Origin: Methanobacterium sp964452085
GTDB taxonomy: Archaea; Methanobacteriota; Methanobacteria; Methanobacteriales; Methanobacteriaceae
NCBI GenBank assembly: GCA_964452085.1
Contig: CAYVKL010000004.1
Coordinates: 248,001-312,000 of the forward strand
DNA: 64,000 nucleotides
Direction of reading: 5' to 3'
Numbering within the stretch: the first letter of the stretch is position 1; the number at the start of each line of letters is the position of its first letter. Positions 50,172 through 58,884 of the stretch are shown in pieces. The position numbers and the translations under genes were made by a program. The notes beneath the pieces are model-generated. The model ran no database searches, had not been told where the DNA came from, and was given only the letters and a program-made list of their open reading frames with translations.

Positions 50172-50729
50172 ATCAACACCAATTAGATATTGTTGACTAG
50201 AGTTTATAAATTTTTATTAAACCCGTTATTTTAATTATTAAAAGGCATTTAATAAGAATCAACACCTTTAAAAGAGTTTTAATCAATTTAGGTTATCCTT
50301 AAGATGTTTCAATTATGTTTAAACTTGTTATAATCAGTCCAAAATTAATAAACCTTTAATTTGAGGATTAACTAATATTTCAGCTTAACATTTTTAAGAT
50401 TGGAGTAGTTTAAGGGATAGATAAGTTTCTTTGTGATATTCTGGATAGGTAAAAAAAAACTTTTCGAGATATAAAGTTGTTTAAAAAAACTCTTTGAGAT
50501 ATAATACAAGTTAAGAAACATCTTTGAGATTATACAATTTAAGAAAAAGATATAGATTATAATTTATAAATATAAGTAAGAAAAAAATTAGGAAAAATAG
50601 CGAATACAATTTCAAAACATTTAAGTTGAATGATTTAAGCTTAATAGATATAGGGGAGTATTATAAAGAGAATGCTTAAAGGAGATTATTTTAAGGGGAA
50701 TAAAGGGGAGTATTTCAGGGGACTTTATT
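50172..50729. other. Intergenic region with repeat and G-rich modules
   Basis: 558 bp between divergent rubrerythrin and a membrane kinase. Holds the 30-bp triplicate repeat (50460-50549) and a G-rich tract with repeated AGGGGA modules (about 50651-50745). No ORF supported. Confidence 0.6.
50460..50549. repeat. Imperfect 30-bp tandem repeat, three copies
   Basis: Three adjoining 30-bp units, each containing (C/A)TTT(C/G)GAGAT(A)TA followed by an A-rich half ending in TTAAGAAA or similar. Located 180-270 bp upstream of the kinase start. Confidence 0.75.
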
Positions 50730-50745
50730 TTGATCGGGGAAAAAA
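50651..50745 (+). repeat. G-rich modules (AGGGGA-TATT-like) before and across the kinase start
   Basis: Five to six short units of type (A)GGGGAGTATT or GGAGATTATTTT, including four GGGG runs within 50691-50743. They resemble duplicated ribosome-binding regions; spacing is too uneven for a strong G-quadruplex call. Confidence 0.6.
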
Positions 50746-53075
50746 ATGGGGAAAATGAATCTTCAGGTTACATGCCTCTAGAAAAGGATGAATTTCAACT
50801 CTCCATTTACATGAAGCGCATATCTCGTTTTAAAAAATATTCTCAAACCCTGGCCCTAATTGTGACAATATTAGGAATAATAGCTGCTCTCGGATGGTTT
50901 TTGAACATTCCCCTACTACGGGGGGAATTTTTAAATTATAACGGCACTAAACTCAACAGCGCAATAATTTTCATTATGGCTGGTTTTTGTCTTTTTCTTT
51001 TGAATAGAAATCTAAACTCCAAAAAGTTGATTTTCACCAGGATTCTGGCACTTATTGTGCTTTTCTGGGGTAGTCTAACCATGCTAGAATATGCCACAGG
51101 CATTGATCTAGGTTTAAATCGTGTTTTTTATAGTTTTCTACCGGGAAATCTGAGTGTTTTAACTAAAAGTAGATTTTTAAGTGCTTTAAATTTTATTTTA
51201 TTAGGATTAGCTCTTTTGATGGCCACTTATCGTTATAAAATCAGATGGATACAAATCATTGCATTCTTTTGTGGATTTGTGGCATTATTAGGTGTTTCAT
51301 CATATATTCAGGGTGGAGGTGATGACTACATTCTTGATTTGGTAGTACAGATGGCCTTCCTTTCATCAATTTTACACATCTGTCTTTCAGTGGGGATTCT
51401 GTGCCTTTTCCCTGACCAGAAATATATGGGCCGGGTTACTGCTCAAAACAGTGGGGGTTACATGGCCCGGCAACTGTTACCCATAACTCTGGGATCAGTT
51501 TTCCTGCTGGGACTGTTAATTTCTTTGGGAGACTATTTACACTTATACAGTGATAAGTTTGGTGATGTTTTCTCGATTATCATTACCATGGCTTTTTTAG
51601 CAACTATAATAATTTGGAATGCTAAGATGCTTAATCGTATGGATAGGCAGCGTCAGGAATCCAACCAAAAACGACTCAATATTAAAAAATTCTATAAAAA
51701 TCTGGTTGAAGGTATTAATGAAGGAATATGGGTTACTGATAAAGATGACCGACTTTATTTCATGAACAGTGGAATGGAACGCATAACAGGAGTAAAAACT
51801 GAGAAAATGAAGGGATTGAATATCCTGAATGACTTACCCGATGAAACTACCCATGAATTGAAAAAAGCCTACGTGGAGGCGAAAAATTCTCTAAAACCAG
51901 TTTACTACGACTCCATAAGTATTACCAGCCCCACGGGAAAGGAATCATATCAGAGTGGCTGGATTATCCCTCAAATAAAATATGGTGAATTTAACGGAGC
52001 AATATGTACGGTTATTGATGAGACTCATCATAAACATGTTGAACAAGCACTTTCAATGTCTGAAACTTATTATCAGACCGTTTTTGAGAATACAGGTACT
52101 GCTACCATTATAGTGGCTGAAAACGGGTCTATAATCAGGGCTAATGATAAATGTGAAGCCCTAATTGGTTATCCTGTTGAGGATATACAGGACAATATGA
52201 CCTGGATGGACTTCGTGCATCCCGATGACCTGGAGATGATGAAAGAAATACATCAGAAACGCAGAGATCCCAGTTTAAAGGTTCCCTCTGAGTATGAATT
52301 CCGTCTGGTAGATAGATATAAAAATGAGAAACAGATCATGCTTTCTGCGTCCATTATCCCCGGGACCACTGACAGTGTGATTTCTCTTCTGGATATTACT
52401 CAGCGAAAAAATTCAGAAAGTGAGATAAAACAGTCCCTGAAGGATAAAGAACTTCTCTTAAGGGAGATACATCACCGGGTTAAAAATAATATGCAGATTA
52501 TCTCCAGCCTTCTGAATCTGCAAAGGAATTACATTGAAGATGCAGAAGCAGATAACTTACTGCAGGAAAGCCAGGGAAGGGTGAAAAGTATGGCTCTGGT
52601 TCATGAAAAGCTTTATCAAACTGATGATCTGGCTAGAATTCATGTGGTGGATTATATTAGAAGCCTAACCATGAATCTTTTCCACAGTTACACTGTTAAA
52701 CCTGGCATTATCCTCAGACAGGATGTAGGTGAAGTATTCTTTGATATTGACACTGCTGTTCCCCTGGGACTGATTATTAATGAACTGGTTTCAAACAGCC
52801 TTAAATATGCATTCCCACAACAGGATGAGGGTAAAATATTCATTTCCCTTAAAGAAAATCCTGATAATAAGGGTGTTGGTGAGTATCTGTTAATGGTGGG
52901 TGATGATGGTGTGGGTTTCCCTGATAACCTGAACTTTAAGAATACTCCCAGTTTAGGACTGCAGCTGGTAAATACCTTGGTTAACCAGCTTGATGGAAGT
53001 ATTGAACTCCTTAAAAATAAGGGAACCTGTTTTAAAATTATTATCAAGGAACAGAAGTATAAAGAGAGAGTTTAA
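50730..53075 (+). CDS. Membrane PAS sensor kinase of the HisKA_2 type
   Basis: 781 residues, TTG start following AGGGGAC. Residues 40-320 form about eight membrane helices of MASE-like character. Two PAS domains follow (about 325-435 and 440-555), then HisKA_2 with His581 in REIHHRVKNNMQI and a HATPase domain (PLGLIINELVSNSLKYAFP, GDDGVGFPD). No receiver gene is nearby. The HisKA_2-HATPase part is closely similar to those at 42127 and 55733. Confidence 0.9.
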   Translation: MIGEKNGENESSGYMPLEKDEFQLSIYMKRISRFKKYSQTLALIVTILGIIAALGWFLNIPLLRGEFLNYNGTKLNSAIIFIMAGFCLFLLNRNLNSKKLIFTRILALIVLFWGSLTMLEYATGIDLGLNRVFYSFLPGNLSVLTKSRFLSALNFILLGLALLMATYRYKIRWIQIIAFFCGFVALLGVSSYIQGGGDDYILDLVVQMAFLSSILHICLSVGILCLFPDQKYMGRVTAQNSGGYMARQLLPITLGSVFLLGLLISLGDYLHLYSDKFGDVFSIIITMAFLATIIIWNAKMLNRMDRQRQESNQKRLNIKKFYKNLVEGINEGIWVTDKDDRLYFMNSGMERITGVKTEKMKGLNILNDLPDETTHELKKAYVEAKNSLKPVYYDSISITSPTGKESYQSGWIIPQIKYGEFNGAICTVIDETHHKHVEQALSMSETYYQTVFENTGTATIIVAENGSIIRANDKCEALIGYPVEDIQDNMTWMDFVHPDDLEMMKEIHQKRRDPSLKVPSEYEFRLVDRYKNEKQIMLSASIIPGTTDSVISLLDITQRKNSESEIKQSLKDKELLLREIHHRVKNNMQIISSLLNLQRNYIEDAEADNLLQESQGRVKSMALVHEKLYQTDDLARIHVVDYIRSLTMNLFHSYTVKPGIILRQDVGEVFFDIDTAVPLGLIINELVSNSLKYAFPQQDEGKIFISLKENPDNKGVGEYLLMVGDDGVGFPDNLNFKNTPSLGLQLVNTLVNQLDGSIELLKNKGTCFKIIIKEQKYKERV

Positions 53076-53258
53076 TTTAAAGGAATACAAGAAAATATAA
53101 AGATTGTCAATATTTTTTTTAGAAAATTATTGTCCTATATTTTGAAATTCCTATTATTGCTATATTATGAAAATTCATATATTTTATTGTGCTTTTATTC
53201 ACAAAAAATATGGCAACTTTTCTTATGTCTGTGAATCTAGAAAGGATATGGGAGTCAG

Positions 53259-53726
53259 ATGTTGTTTGGTAAAGATAGCAAGGGGCAAGGTGGAGCAGAA
53301 TATTTGCTCCTTTTTGGTGGAGTTATTGTAATTGCCATTTTGGCGCTTTTTATTTATTCCAGCTATTTTGGGAATCCTTTTGCTGCCAACAGCACCATAA
53401 CTCTTACCATGACCAATAATGGCGCACCTATTGATTCATCCCTCCGATATGAAGTTTATGATAAAAATGGTAATGTTCTAATTGCCAGCAGAGTATTGTC
53501 CGCTACTTCAAATGGAACCTTCAACATCGGCAGTTACCCCAAGGGCAGTACTTTAAGATTACATGAAACCCTCAACGGTCGCAGCTTAACCTCGCCGGTC
53601 ACTACTAACATTATGATAACTGCCAATTCCGGCACTAAAATAATAATCAGTGCCAACATCATGGAAGATGTGGGTCCCCGTCAATTTAAAGGTGCAAGAG
53701 GAAACTGGTATACCGGGCAGATTTAG
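53259..53726 (+). CDS. Class III signal peptide (EppA-type) prepilin-like protein
   Basis: 155 residues. The short charged leader MLFGKDSKG is followed by QGGAEYLLLFGGVIVIAILAL, the archaeal class III (DUF361) motif cleaved by the EppA peptidase just before Gln10. The exported C-terminal ~110 residues are a beta-rich domain (YEVYDKNGNVLIASRVL, LRLHETLNGR), larger than a simple pilin, so it may be a minor or tip pilin or adhesive subunit. GGGAG precedes the ATG. Monocistronic, downstream of the membrane kinase. Confidence 0.85.
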   Translation: MLFGKDSKGQGGAEYLLLFGGVIVIAILALFIYSSYFGNPFAANSTITLTMTNNGAPIDSSLRYEVYDKNGNVLIASRVLSATSNGTFNIGSYPKGSTLRLHETLNGRSLTSPVTTNIMITANSGTKIIISANIMEDVGPRQFKGARGNWYTGQI

Positions 53727-53756
53727 TTAAAAATAGTCAAATCTAGCAGAGTTAGC

Positions 53757-53821
53757 AAACATAGTAAATATAGGAGAACTAGCTAAACATAGTAAATATA
53801 GGAGAACTAGCTAAACATAGT
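53757..53821. repeat. 28-bp tandem repeat, two copies plus a fragment
   Basis: Two identical 28-bp units (53757-53784, 53785-53812) and nine bases of a third, between convergent genes. Each unit contains AGGAGAACTAGCT. Confidence 0.95.
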
Positions 53822-53856
53822 CAAATCTCAAACCCATTACCCTGTTTTGAGTGTAA

Positions 53857-54330
53857 TCAGATCTTACGTCTCATATGTACCCTGAAATTCTGGTAACCTA
53901 ATTTTTCCCAAGCATCCATTGCCATCTGGTTACCCAGCATAACATGCAATTCTACGTATTCAACTCCATTTTCCTTGAAAAATTGATTCATAAGATCATC
54001 CAGTATACGCATTACATTCTGACCTCGGTACTGAGGGCTGGTGTAGGCTGCAGAGATGTAACCCACTTTTTTCACCAGGGAAATAGGCAGATAGCAGGGC
54101 ATTATATGTCCTGAAATAAAGGCAATTACTTCTTTACCTTCCCGGGCTACATAGATTCTGCCAGCAGGATCATTAAAGCCTTCCTTAAGTTTTTCTTCCA
54201 CTACATTGGTTTCTGAGGACTCAAAATTGAAGTAAGGATCATCACTCACATTTTTAACGTGCTGGGCTACTTCAAGGTGTAGTTGAGCTACCTGAGGGAT
54301 ATCCTCCAGTTTCATAGATTCAAATTCCAT
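53857..54330 (-). CDS. GNAT-family N-acetyltransferase
   Basis: 157 residues. GNAT fold with N-terminal LEDIPQVAQLHLEVA, acetyl-CoA loop in YTSPQYRGQNVMRILDDLM (Q/RxxGxG/A type, here RGQNVM) and C-terminal HVMLGNQMAMDAWEKLGYQNFRV. Substrate unknown. Divergent from the 54633 gene across a region with two matching dyads. Confidence 0.88.
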   Translation of the reverse strand: MEFESMKLEDIPQVAQLHLEVAQHVKNVSDDPYFNFESSETNVVEEKLKEGFNDPAGRIYVAREGKEVIAFISGHIMPCYLPISLVKKVGYISAAYTSPQYRGQNVMRILDDLMNQFFKENGVEYVELHVMLGNQMAMDAWEKLGYQNFRVHMRRKI

Positions 54331-54632
54331 ATGATTATATTTAAGATGGATTTTTATTTACTTCTTTTTAAAAGTGAAATTAAATGGATTATTATCTGTG
54401 GAAATTTTTATTTACCATCCACTTATCATAATGATACTCATGGAATGTCACCCAAATGACATTTTTCACCAAATATGGGATTTTTTGTCACCTAAGTGAC
54501 ATAAATAAAATTTAATTTTAGAATATTAGAAAAAAAATGATACTAAAGATTTAAAAGATACATCACATAGACCTCTAAAAAAATACTGCAATGTATAAAT
54601 AAACCGGTATTTACTTAGGAGTGACGATTCAG
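54331..54632. other. Divergent intergenic region with paired operator-like dyads
   Basis: 302 bp. Holds the two dyads annotated separately and a TATA-like TATAAATAAA at 54594-54603, about 34 bp before the TTG start. Nothing else seen. Confidence 0.55.
54445..54501. promoter_or_regulatory. Twin dyads TGTCA-N6-TGACA, 40 bp apart
   Basis: ATGTCA-CCCAAA-TGACAT (54445-54462) and TGTCA-CCTAAG-TGACA (54486-54501). The centres are 40 bp apart, close to four helical turns, so both sites face the same side of the helix. The spacers also agree (CCYAAR). This is the layout of a cooperative operator between divergent genes. Confidence 0.65.
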
Positions 54633-55097
54633 TTGAACCTTGAAACACCCCAAAAACGTCTGTTAGCGGGAATCATATTATTAATTGCTCTGTTAGCTTT
54701 ATGCACCTATTATGCCGGTGAACAGGAAAATCATAAGAAATATCCCTCTTATAAGGAAATATTAGCCTTTTATCCACAGGGAGAAGTAGTTAATGTTTTC
54801 GGAACTGTGAATAAAGTTAGTAATGGTAGTTTCCAGATGGAGGAAAACTACAATGGTCAAGTAGTGAATATTACGGTTATTTCTGATACTCCAGTTACAC
54901 TTAAGGATAAAGTTTCCCTTAATGGGGTTCTGGGATCAGGTTATGAGATTGTGAGTGTTCAGGATATGGAAGTCAATGAATACTGGAAATACATCTTCCT
55001 TCTTCTTCGTTCTTTTCTGGTTTTAATATTTTTAGTTTATATTTTCAACCGTTACTGGGTTTTTGACCTGAAAACCTTTGAGTTCAGGAGGCGCTAA
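54633..55097 (+). CDS. Membrane protein with extracytoplasmic OB-like domain
   Basis: About 154 residues from a TTG at 54633; a GTG at 54621 falls inside the GGAG ribosome site. Helix at ~10-27, an external beta domain (GEVVNVFGTVNKVSNGSFQM, NITVISDTPVTLKDKVSLNG) with the strand order of OB-fold proteins such as CcmE/YdeI-type, then a second helix (~118-140). No heme-binding His motif, so not CcmE itself. It ends two bases before the next gene, so the two are co-transcribed. Confidence 0.75.
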   Translation: MNLETPQKRLLAGIILLIALLALCTYYAGEQENHKKYPSYKEILAFYPQGEVVNVFGTVNKVSNGSFQMEENYNGQVVNITVISDTPVTLKDKVSLNGVLGSGYEIVSVQDMEVNEYWKYIFLLLRSFLVLIFLVYIFNRYWVFDLKTFEFRRR

Positions 55098-55099
55098 AT

Positions 55100-55579
55100 A
55101 TGCCTGATTGGATTGTGCATGTGTGTGTTGCCTGGACTTTATGCCGGATTCTAAGTTTAAAGTATCCTCAGTTTAACACGGGTAACACGGTCCTGGCCAT
55201 GATTGGATCAGTATTTCCAGATGCACTTAAGGTATCCATTCTTTTCGAGTTAATGGGATTTGACTGGTGGGATTACATTTACGTATTACATTTACCCATT
55301 GGATCATTTTTACTGGCAGGAATTGCATCACTACTCTTTAAAGAGAAGAAAACTGCCTTTTTGTTTTTATCCTTTGGTATTTTAACTCATTATGCCATGG
55401 ACTTACTGTTAATTCAGTTAGGATACGGGATGATGCTCTTCTACCCTGCTAGCTGGATGGGATTCACCTTAAATCTGGTGCCCAGTGATGATTATTACAT
55501 AACCATCATAGCACTGGTGGTGGCAGGGCTGGTTTATCTGATTACTAAATGGGTTAAAAATAAGCAAAAAACATTATAA
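55100..55579 (+). CDS. Membrane-bound metal-dependent hydrolase-like protein (DUF457/YdjM-like)
   Basis: 159 residues, four to five helices. The family pattern is visible: MPDWIVHVCVAW at the start, FPDALK near residue 38, HLPIGSFLLAG and LTHYAMDLLLIQ, with His/Asp residues spaced as in YdjM/LexA-regulated hydrolases. Function unknown. Two bases separate it from the preceding OB-like membrane gene, suggesting a shared role. Confidence 0.82.
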   Translation: MPDWIVHVCVAWTLCRILSLKYPQFNTGNTVLAMIGSVFPDALKVSILFELMGFDWWDYIYVLHLPIGSFLLAGIASLLFKEKKTAFLFLSFGILTHYAMDLLLIQLGYGMMLFYPASWMGFTLNLVPSDDYYITIIALVVAGLVYLITKWVKNKQKTL

Positions 55580-55732
55580 TTACCATTAATTAATTTTTGT
55601 TAATTGGTACAAAAAACTGGGTTTTATAAAAGTTTGCCTAAAAATTTAAAAAATAGTCCTCAATTTGAATTCCATAAACCCGAATATTCCAAAAACCAGA
55701 GTATTCCCTAAACCAAAGTAATCCAAAAAACC

Positions 55733-57205
55733 CTACAAACTCAAATCACTGAACTCCTCTTCAGTGAATTTAATTAAAAAGCAAGTTCCATTATTTCTGT
55801 CAAGTTCAATGGTTCCGTTCATCTGGTCCACCAGAGTGTTCACCAGGCGCATTCCCAGTGAACGGGTATGTTCAACATCCAGATCTTCTGGTAATCCCAC
55901 TCCATTATCCGCAACCTTGAAATGGAATTCATCACCGTCTTTATGGAATTGCACAGTTATCTCACCTTCCCGGTTGTCAGGGAAGGCGTGTTTCAGACTG
56001 TTGCTGATGATTTCGTTAACTATTAATCCCAAAGGTATGGCAGTGTTAATGTCCAGGAGTGTTTTACTTAAATCCAGTTTGAGTTGGATGTTGTCTCCTG
56101 TAACATAGGTTCGGAAGAGTTCGTTGGTTAGGGTTTCAATGTAGTCTCCAAAGTCAATGCATTTAAGGTCAGTGGATTGATACAACATTTTATGGATTAA
56201 TGCCATGGAACGTGCCCTGCGCTGGCTCTCTTTGAAAACTGCCAGTGCGGCCTTATCCTTTATGTAACGTGATTGTAAGTTTAAAAGGCTGCTGATGACC
56301 ATGAGGTTGTTTTTAACCCTGTGGTGGATTTCCTTAAGGAGCATTTCTTTTTCTTCCAGGGATTTGAGAAGTTTGGCTTCATATTCCTTTCTGCGGGTGA
56401 TGTCACGCGCCAAGGAGAGTATCATTTTCTCACCACGGAGGTTGAAGACGTGACTGCTCATCTCCACCGGTATCTGGTCACCGTCTCGAGTTTCCTGTAC
56501 TGCTTCGAAGGTTGCAGTGCCTCGTGAATTTAATTCTGCCATGAATTGGGGGATTTTTTTCCGTGTTTCAATGCTGTCAATATCGGGAGGGCTCATTTGT
56601 AAGAGTTCTTCCTTGGTGTATCCAAGCCGACTGCAGGCCACATCGTTGACTTCTGTGAAATTACCAGGGCTACCATCCTCTTTTATAGGGTGGAGGAAGA
56701 TGGCATCGTTGGCATTGTTGAATACTTCTCTGAATTTTTCTTCACTTTCTTCCAGTTTGAGTTCCATTTTTTTATTAATGGTTATGTCACGAGCAATTGA
56801 AGATGCACCCACTACACTCCCTGCTGCATCTTTAATGGGTGAAATACTAAGTGATACACTTAACATGGAACCATCTTTTCGTCTTCTTAGAGTCTCATAG
56901 TGGGTTACTCTTTCTCCACTTTTGATCCAGGCCAGGATGAGAGATATTTCATCGGTGTTGTAGGGTGGTATGAGCATGGCTACGGAGTTGCCCACAGCCT
57001 CAGAGGAGGTAAAACCATAGATTTTCTCAGCACCGGGATTCCAGGTGAGGATAGTACCATCTAGACCAATACCCACTATTGCGTCTTCAGTATTTTCTAC
57101 AATAGATTTAAGGTAGTTTAGTTCCTTTTCAGTTGCCAGGTGTTTCTTTTCAGTTTCCTGGAGGGCTTTGTCCATTTCCTTTGGCTCTAAATCTTGTTGT
57201 TTCAT
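55733..57205 (-). CDS. Soluble PAS sensor kinase of the HisKA_2 type
   Basis: 490 residues. N-terminal coiled coil (1-30), two PAS/PAC domains (about 30-145 and 150-265, ending ITRRKEYE), then HisKA_2 with His294 in KEIHHRVKNNLMV and HATPase (PLGLIVNEIISNSLKHAFP, ADNGVGLPED). No membrane helices. PAS1 has GTILTWNPGAEKIYGF, a common redox or ligand-sensing core. Orphan, with no receiver gene adjacent. Confidence 0.9.
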   Translation of the reverse strand: MKQQDLEPKEMDKALQETEKKHLATEKELNYLKSIVENTEDAIVGIGLDGTILTWNPGAEKIYGFTSSEAVGNSVAMLIPPYNTDEISLILAWIKSGERVTHYETLRRRKDGSMLSVSLSISPIKDAAGSVVGASSIARDITINKKMELKLEESEEKFREVFNNANDAIFLHPIKEDGSPGNFTEVNDVACSRLGYTKEELLQMSPPDIDSIETRKKIPQFMAELNSRGTATFEAVQETRDGDQIPVEMSSHVFNLRGEKMILSLARDITRRKEYEAKLLKSLEEKEMLLKEIHHRVKNNLMVISSLLNLQSRYIKDKAALAVFKESQRRARSMALIHKMLYQSTDLKCIDFGDYIETLTNELFRTYVTGDNIQLKLDLSKTLLDINTAIPLGLIVNEIISNSLKHAFPDNREGEITVQFHKDGDEFHFKVADNGVGLPEDLDVEHTRSLGMRLVNTLVDQMNGTIELDRNNGTCFLIKFTEEEFSDLSL

Positions 57206-57405
57206 GACAATTACTCAGAATTATCGGTAATTCAATAGTTTTAAGTTAGTTTTTATCTTTAACCTTATTTTTGGTTTTATCTTTGCTTTTTATAAAGGGT
57301 TTTTTAATTATTTATTTCCAACTGCAGAAATCAGATGATTTACATCAGAAATGCCATAAAAAATACTTAATAATTCTAGTTTCATCACCCTAAAATCGAA
57401 CTAAA

Positions 57406-57597
57406 ATGTTAGATACAATCAAAAACCAGCATCCTACTTCCATAAGAAACCTTTCCTATACCCTGGAGAAAGATTTAAAATCAGTCCAACCTAAGGTGCA
57501 TAGATTAGCAAAGGAAGGTCTCATAAAATTAGAGCATGGTTCCAAAAATGCCAAAAGACCAGTGGTTAATTTCAATAAAATAGAGATAGAAATTTAG
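57406..57597 (+). pseudogene. Truncated HVO_A0114-type winged-helix regulator
   Basis: 63 codons remain of a family normally ~110-120 residues long. The readable part covers the C-terminal winged helix (IRNLSYTLEKDLKSVQPKVHRL, LIKLEHG) and the family's ending RPVVNFNKIEIEI. In the same frame upstream, LVSSP-stop-NRTK matches the 'LTPKRLELL' lead-in but is broken by TAA at 57391-57393. The N-terminal domain is not recognisable. It could be an expressed short DNA-binding remnant from the ATG at 57406. Confidence 0.6.
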
Positions 57598-57662
57598 AAA
57601 AAATCAATCTTGAGAAAAAGATCCTATCCGAGAAAAACTATCCTGATAAAAAAAGTTTAATA

Positions 57663-58030
57663 TCATTTATTTATTATAATCTCTATGTCGTTTATTATCT
57701 CTTTTACACTTTTCAGCCCATCTTCTACTTCTTGATGTGATATTTCCCTTTTATGAGCGCCAATTTTCACATTACCATAAAAATCAATATTTCTTATTTC
57801 CCATAATAAATCCATTTTATCCTCATATTTACATAGCATCTCTTTAGCCTTTTTTTCCTTAAATTATGACTTTTATAATCTTTTCCGTTGATTTTGTCCG
57901 TTAAGGACATGATAGCTGATTCAAAAGCAGCATATGCCAAACCAGCAACACCAGCAAGATCACCTTGTTCATAGAGATCTTCAGCAGATTTCAATAGATT
58001 TTTGGCTCTTTGCATGTCTAAGTCAACCAT
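57663..58030 (-). pseudogene. HEPN-domain toxin gene, frameshifted at an A7 run
   Basis: The ATG at 58030 overlaps the stop of the HTH-MNT gene by 13 bases. The first ~60 residues are a HEPN helix bundle (MQRAKNLLKSAEDLYEQG, AYAAFESAIMSLTDK, KSHNLRKK). The original frame then drifts to stop at 57794. Shifting one base at the homopolymer 57850-57856 restores a good continuation (AKEMLCKYEDKMDLLWEIRN...EIINDIEIIINK) to a TGA at 57663. This may be a real mutation, a sequencing indel or slippage-dependent expression. HEPN proteins of MNT pairs are ribonuclease-like toxins. Confidence 0.75.
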
Positions 58031-58866
58031 ATCCTTTCACCCTCCTGAGATATCTCATTTTCAAGTTCTTCAATTATTTTATAAATGTTTTCCACTTCTA
58101 TTTCATTTTTAGGAATAGTTAGGCCCTTTCTGGTAACTGATTTAACTTCTCCAATAGTGATTTCTGCCAGATGTTCATAGTATTCACGAGCATCACTCTC
58201 AAGTAATTGAGACTTTTTTAAGAATTCTTTTGCTTTCTCCAAACGGTATATAACATATGATTTAGGGAAAGAATCCAATTCAGCTATAATTTTAAATATA
58301 TCACCCTTAAAGACAATCCCATTAATGATTGATTCCAGAACCACAAAATCCACAGGGTCTTTTATATCTTCCCAGGAATATTGGTGAATCTCGAAACGGT
58401 ATGGTAGAAAATCATATTTTTTTATTTCAAGTGGTTTTTGGCTTATTATTAGGACGTCTATATCGCTTTTTTCTGTGGCCAAACCCGTGGCTACACTTCC
58501 AAATAAGATGAATAGATCAACTTCACCGGCAAGTTGATCATATAAAAGATCAACCCTGTTTTTAAATTGCGGTGATATTCGCTGTCTTTTCTCTTCCATG
58601 AAAAGTTTCCACATGACTTTGACCATTGCCATCTCGTAATTTATTCTGTAAACCTTTTTACGCTTGCTTTTCTTTTCATTAATAAGGTTATACCTTAATA
58701 AAACTTTTAATATTCTTGAAACGTTTGATTTGGAAATTTTTATCTCATTTGCCAGTTCTGTGAGTCCCCATGTTTGGTAGGGCTTCTGGATCATTAAGCG
58801 TAAGACTTTTACAGTATTTCTGGCTGCCAAGTCCTCCAGGTTAAATTGTTCTAAATTTAGTACCAT
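58018..58866 (-). CDS. HTH-fused MNT nucleotidyltransferase antitoxin
   Basis: 282 residues. N-terminal winged helix (about 10-85; WGLTELANEIKISKSNVSRILKVLLRYN) fused to a minimal nucleotidyltransferase domain with FGSVATGLATEKSDIDVLII, keeping the GS and D-x-D catalytic set. The C-terminal ~100 residues are helical (RLEKAKEFLKKSQLLESDAREYYEHL), HEPN-like in part. In MNT/HEPN systems the MNT protein adenylylates and silences the HEPN toxin. The partner gene overlaps by 13 bp but is frameshifted. A perfect palindrome lies just upstream of its ATG. Confidence 0.88.
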   Translation of the reverse strand: MVLNLEQFNLEDLAARNTVKVLRLMIQKPYQTWGLTELANEIKISKSNVSRILKVLLRYNLINEKKSKRKKVYRINYEMAMVKVMWKLFMEEKRQRISPQFKNRVDLLYDQLAGEVDLFILFGSVATGLATEKSDIDVLIISQKPLEIKKYDFLPYRFEIHQYSWEDIKDPVDFVVLESIINGIVFKGDIFKIIAELDSFPKSYVIYRLEKAKEFLKKSQLLESDAREYYEHLAEITIGEVKSVTRKGLTIPKNEIEVENIYKIIEELENEISQEGERIWLT

Positions 58867-58868
58867 AT

Positions 58869-58884
58869 GTTCTAATATTAGAAC
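58869..58884. promoter_or_regulatory. 16-bp perfect palindrome at the HTH-MNT promoter
   Basis: GTTCTAATATTAGAAC begins two bases upstream of the ATG (58866). TATA-like TTAATATATTATTA (minus strand) is centred about 27 bp upstream of the ATG, fitting a leaderless mRNA with the palindrome between TATA and start. Likely autoregulatory site for the HTH domain. Confidence 0.65.

Noticed and set aside
50691..50743. G-quadruplex
   Set aside because: Four GGGG runs are present, but the last loop is 14 nt and the tract overlaps plausible ribosome sites; kept only as a G-rich repeat.
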